Assembly: GCF_030064065.1 (NCBI RefSeq)
Contig: NZ_CP125946.1
Location: 372,001-436,000, forward strand
From: Rothia sp. SD9660Na
GTDB lineage: Bacteria > Actinomycetota > Actinomycetes > Actinomycetales > Micrococcaceae
Direction: 5' to 3'
Length of the DNA stretch: 64,000 bases
In this document: one piece after another, positions 63,116 through 64,000 of the stretch
How positions within the stretch are numbered: position 1 is the stretch's first letter
Layout of the letters: the number at the start of each line of letters is the position of its first letter
Notes under the pieces: model-generated
Told to the model about the DNA's origin: nothing
Databases searched by the model: none
What the model saw: only the letters and a program-made list of their open reading frames with translations
Program-made: the position numbers and the translations under genes

Positions 63116-63486
63116 ATCGCGAAGTCGAGCGGGAACGAGGAAGCAGCACCGTTGCCACGGTGGGCCTGGTCTGCGCTCTTCTTATTCTCGGCGCTATCTG
63201 TGCCGGACTCATTGGGGTCATCACCGCGCAGCACCGGGCAGCGGCAGCAGCAGATCTAGCCGCCCTTGCCGCAGCAGACGCAGCCCGTGGTCTTGCTCCC
63301 GGAGAGCCCTGCGCGGTAGCCGAGCGCGTTACCCAATCCAACGGGGCCCAACTGGGTGGCTGCGGCCAGCCTGCCGGGTTGGGCGGGACGGTGGACGTCC
63401 GCACCCTCGTTGATATCGCCGGCCCCTTCGCTTTCCTTGGCCCCGCTGAGGGCCTGTCCCGGGCTGGGCCGCCTGACTCCTCATAA
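63112..63486 (+). CDS. TadG-like (Rv3654c-type) pilus-associated protein
   Basis: 124 residues. ERERGSSTVATVGLVCALLILGAICAGLIG opens with the prepilin-like GSST junction, followed by AQHRAAAAADLAALAAADAARG, the helix shared by TadG-like "helicase/secretion neighbourhood" proteins, then GEPCAVAERVTQSNGAQLGGC with a Cys pair. It is the last gene of the Tad cluster. Convergent with the helicase gene, 31 bp away. Confidence 0.85.
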   Translation: MNREVERERGSSTVATVGLVCALLILGAICAGLIGVITAQHRAAAAADLAALAAADAARGLAPGEPCAVAERVTQSNGAQLGGCGQPAGLGGTVDVRTLVDIAGPFAFLGPAEGLSRAGPPDSS

Positions 63487-63516
63487 CCGAGGCCAGTCCC
63501 GCTCGCTATACCACGG

Positions 63517-64000
63517 CTAGAAGGGGTCGTCGGTAGCGGCGAAACCGGTCAAAGACTCAGCTACACCCACCGGGGTAGGCTTCCCCTCGTCCCGGTGCCC
63601 CACCGCGTAACTCCCGGCTCCTGTTGCCTCAGCTACCGGGCTTTCAGCAGCCGGGCCTAAAGGCTTGAGCAGTCTTCTGCGCCCTTCATCGGTGAGTTCA
63701 TCAGCCTCAAAGAGCAGGGCAGCTAAAAGTTGGGCGGCGCCCGCCTTGTGCAGGGGCTCGTTCCGGTTACCGCACTTGGGGGACTGCACACACGATGGGC
63801 AGCCCAGCTCGCACTCGCAGGCCAAAATCGTATCGAGGGTGGCCCGCAGCCAATGGCCCACCTGCTCAAAGCCCCGCTCGGCAAAGCCAGCCCCGCCAGG
63901 GTGGCCGTCGTAGACGAAAATCGTGGGCTGTTCGGTATCGATATGAAAGGCGGTCGATAAACCACCGATATCCCACCGGTCGCAGGTAGCGACTAGGGGG
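63517..64000 (-). CDS. DEAD/DEAH-box helicase with C-terminal Zn domain, truncated by the window
   Basis: Only the last ~160 residues are seen; the frame is open to the window end. They contain TCDRWDIGGLSTAFHIDTEQPTIF, VYDGHPGGAGFAERGFEQ and a four-Cys zinc cluster ECELGCPSCVQSPKCGN, the DUF1998 C-terminus of Rv3649/YprA-type helicases. The same gene borders Tad clusters in other actinobacteria. The N-terminal helicase motifs lie outside the window. Confidence 0.92.
   Translation of the reverse strand, partial: PLVATCDRWDIGGLSTAFHIDTEQPTIFVYDGHPGGAGFAERGFEQVGHWLRATLDTILACECELGCPSCVQSPKCGNRNEPLHKAGAAQLLAALLFEADELTDEGRRRLLKPLGPAAESPVAEATGAGSYAVGHRDEGKPTPVGVAESLTGFAATDDPF

Overview
The window is a continuous stretch of a high-GC Gram-positive (actinobacterial) chromosome. 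Gene content and order point to Micrococcales, most probably a Rothia-like member of the Micrococcaceae. The evidence is: a clpB preceded by HspR-type (HAIR) inverted repeats; the block asparaginase - sterol-carrier-like protein - small membrane protein - purF - purM converging on a DUF3073 gene; the block metallophosphoesterase - penicillin-binding protein - DUF4177 - RidA - Nudix - Crp - MarP - AroQ - Acs - Nth - Nudix; and a Tad pilus cluster with a DUF4244-type pilin. The genus is an inference from recalled gene order; no 16S gene is present. No rRNA genes, CRISPR arrays, phages or recognisable insertion-sequence transposases were seen. One tRNA (Pro, CGG) is present.

Layout. 0-6.2 kb: 3' part of a DipZ-like CcdA/thioredoxin protein, a Tat-exported protein with a G10 tract in its promoter region, a ferritin-VIT1 iron protein, and a two-gene unit (beta-propeller plus Tat-exported protein) of unknown role. 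6.5-11.2 kb: a membrane protein, Dps, a HAD phosphatase, a glutamine amidotransferase and small membrane proteins, one possibly frameshifted. 11.3-15.1 kb: clpB under HspR control and a sirtuin. 15.2-16.7 kb: a decayed patch with a broken DUF4956 gene joined to a Gly-rich tail and a broken glycosyltransferase-2/GtrA gene, around an intact DUF3073 gene. 16.7-21.5 kb: purM, purF and the asparaginase group. 21.6-26.8 kb: an MMPL exporter with its TetR regulator and an AbiEi/DUF559-like gene, with three copies of a ~60-bp palindromic repeat. 26.9-29.2 kb: purD and purC. 29.2-35.4 kb: L-lactate use (FadR-type regulator, lactate permease, lutABC) with two matching operators. 35.5-40.8 kb: cation/proton antiporter, DUF418-like protein, second MMPL protein, FMN reductase. 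41-48 kb: heterodimeric ABC exporter, metallophosphoesterase, class A penicillin-binding protein. 48-59.6 kb: the Crp-MarP-Acs-Nth block and a PolA-like polymerase. 59.7-63.5 kb: tadA, tadB, tadC, pilin, tadE and a tadG-like gene. The window ends inside a DEAD/DEAH helicase gene.

How the genes work together. Purine synthesis is split into two groups (purF-purM and purD/purC), separated by the transporter/palindrome region. Lactate uptake and oxidation form one divergent regulon. Dps, the ferritin-VIT1 protein, ClpB, the FMN reductase and MarP are a general stress, iron and acid-tolerance complement. The Tad genes encode a compact Flp-type surface pilus without its prepilin peptidase in view.

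The most unusual signals are not single genes. They are: the three-copy palindromic element, two of whose copies flank a nuclease-like gene in opposite orientation; the octamer GCGGACGC, found about 29 times on both strands; a deeply nested inverted repeat between acs and aroQ; and the decayed DUF4956/CotH-like/GT2-GtrA remnants.
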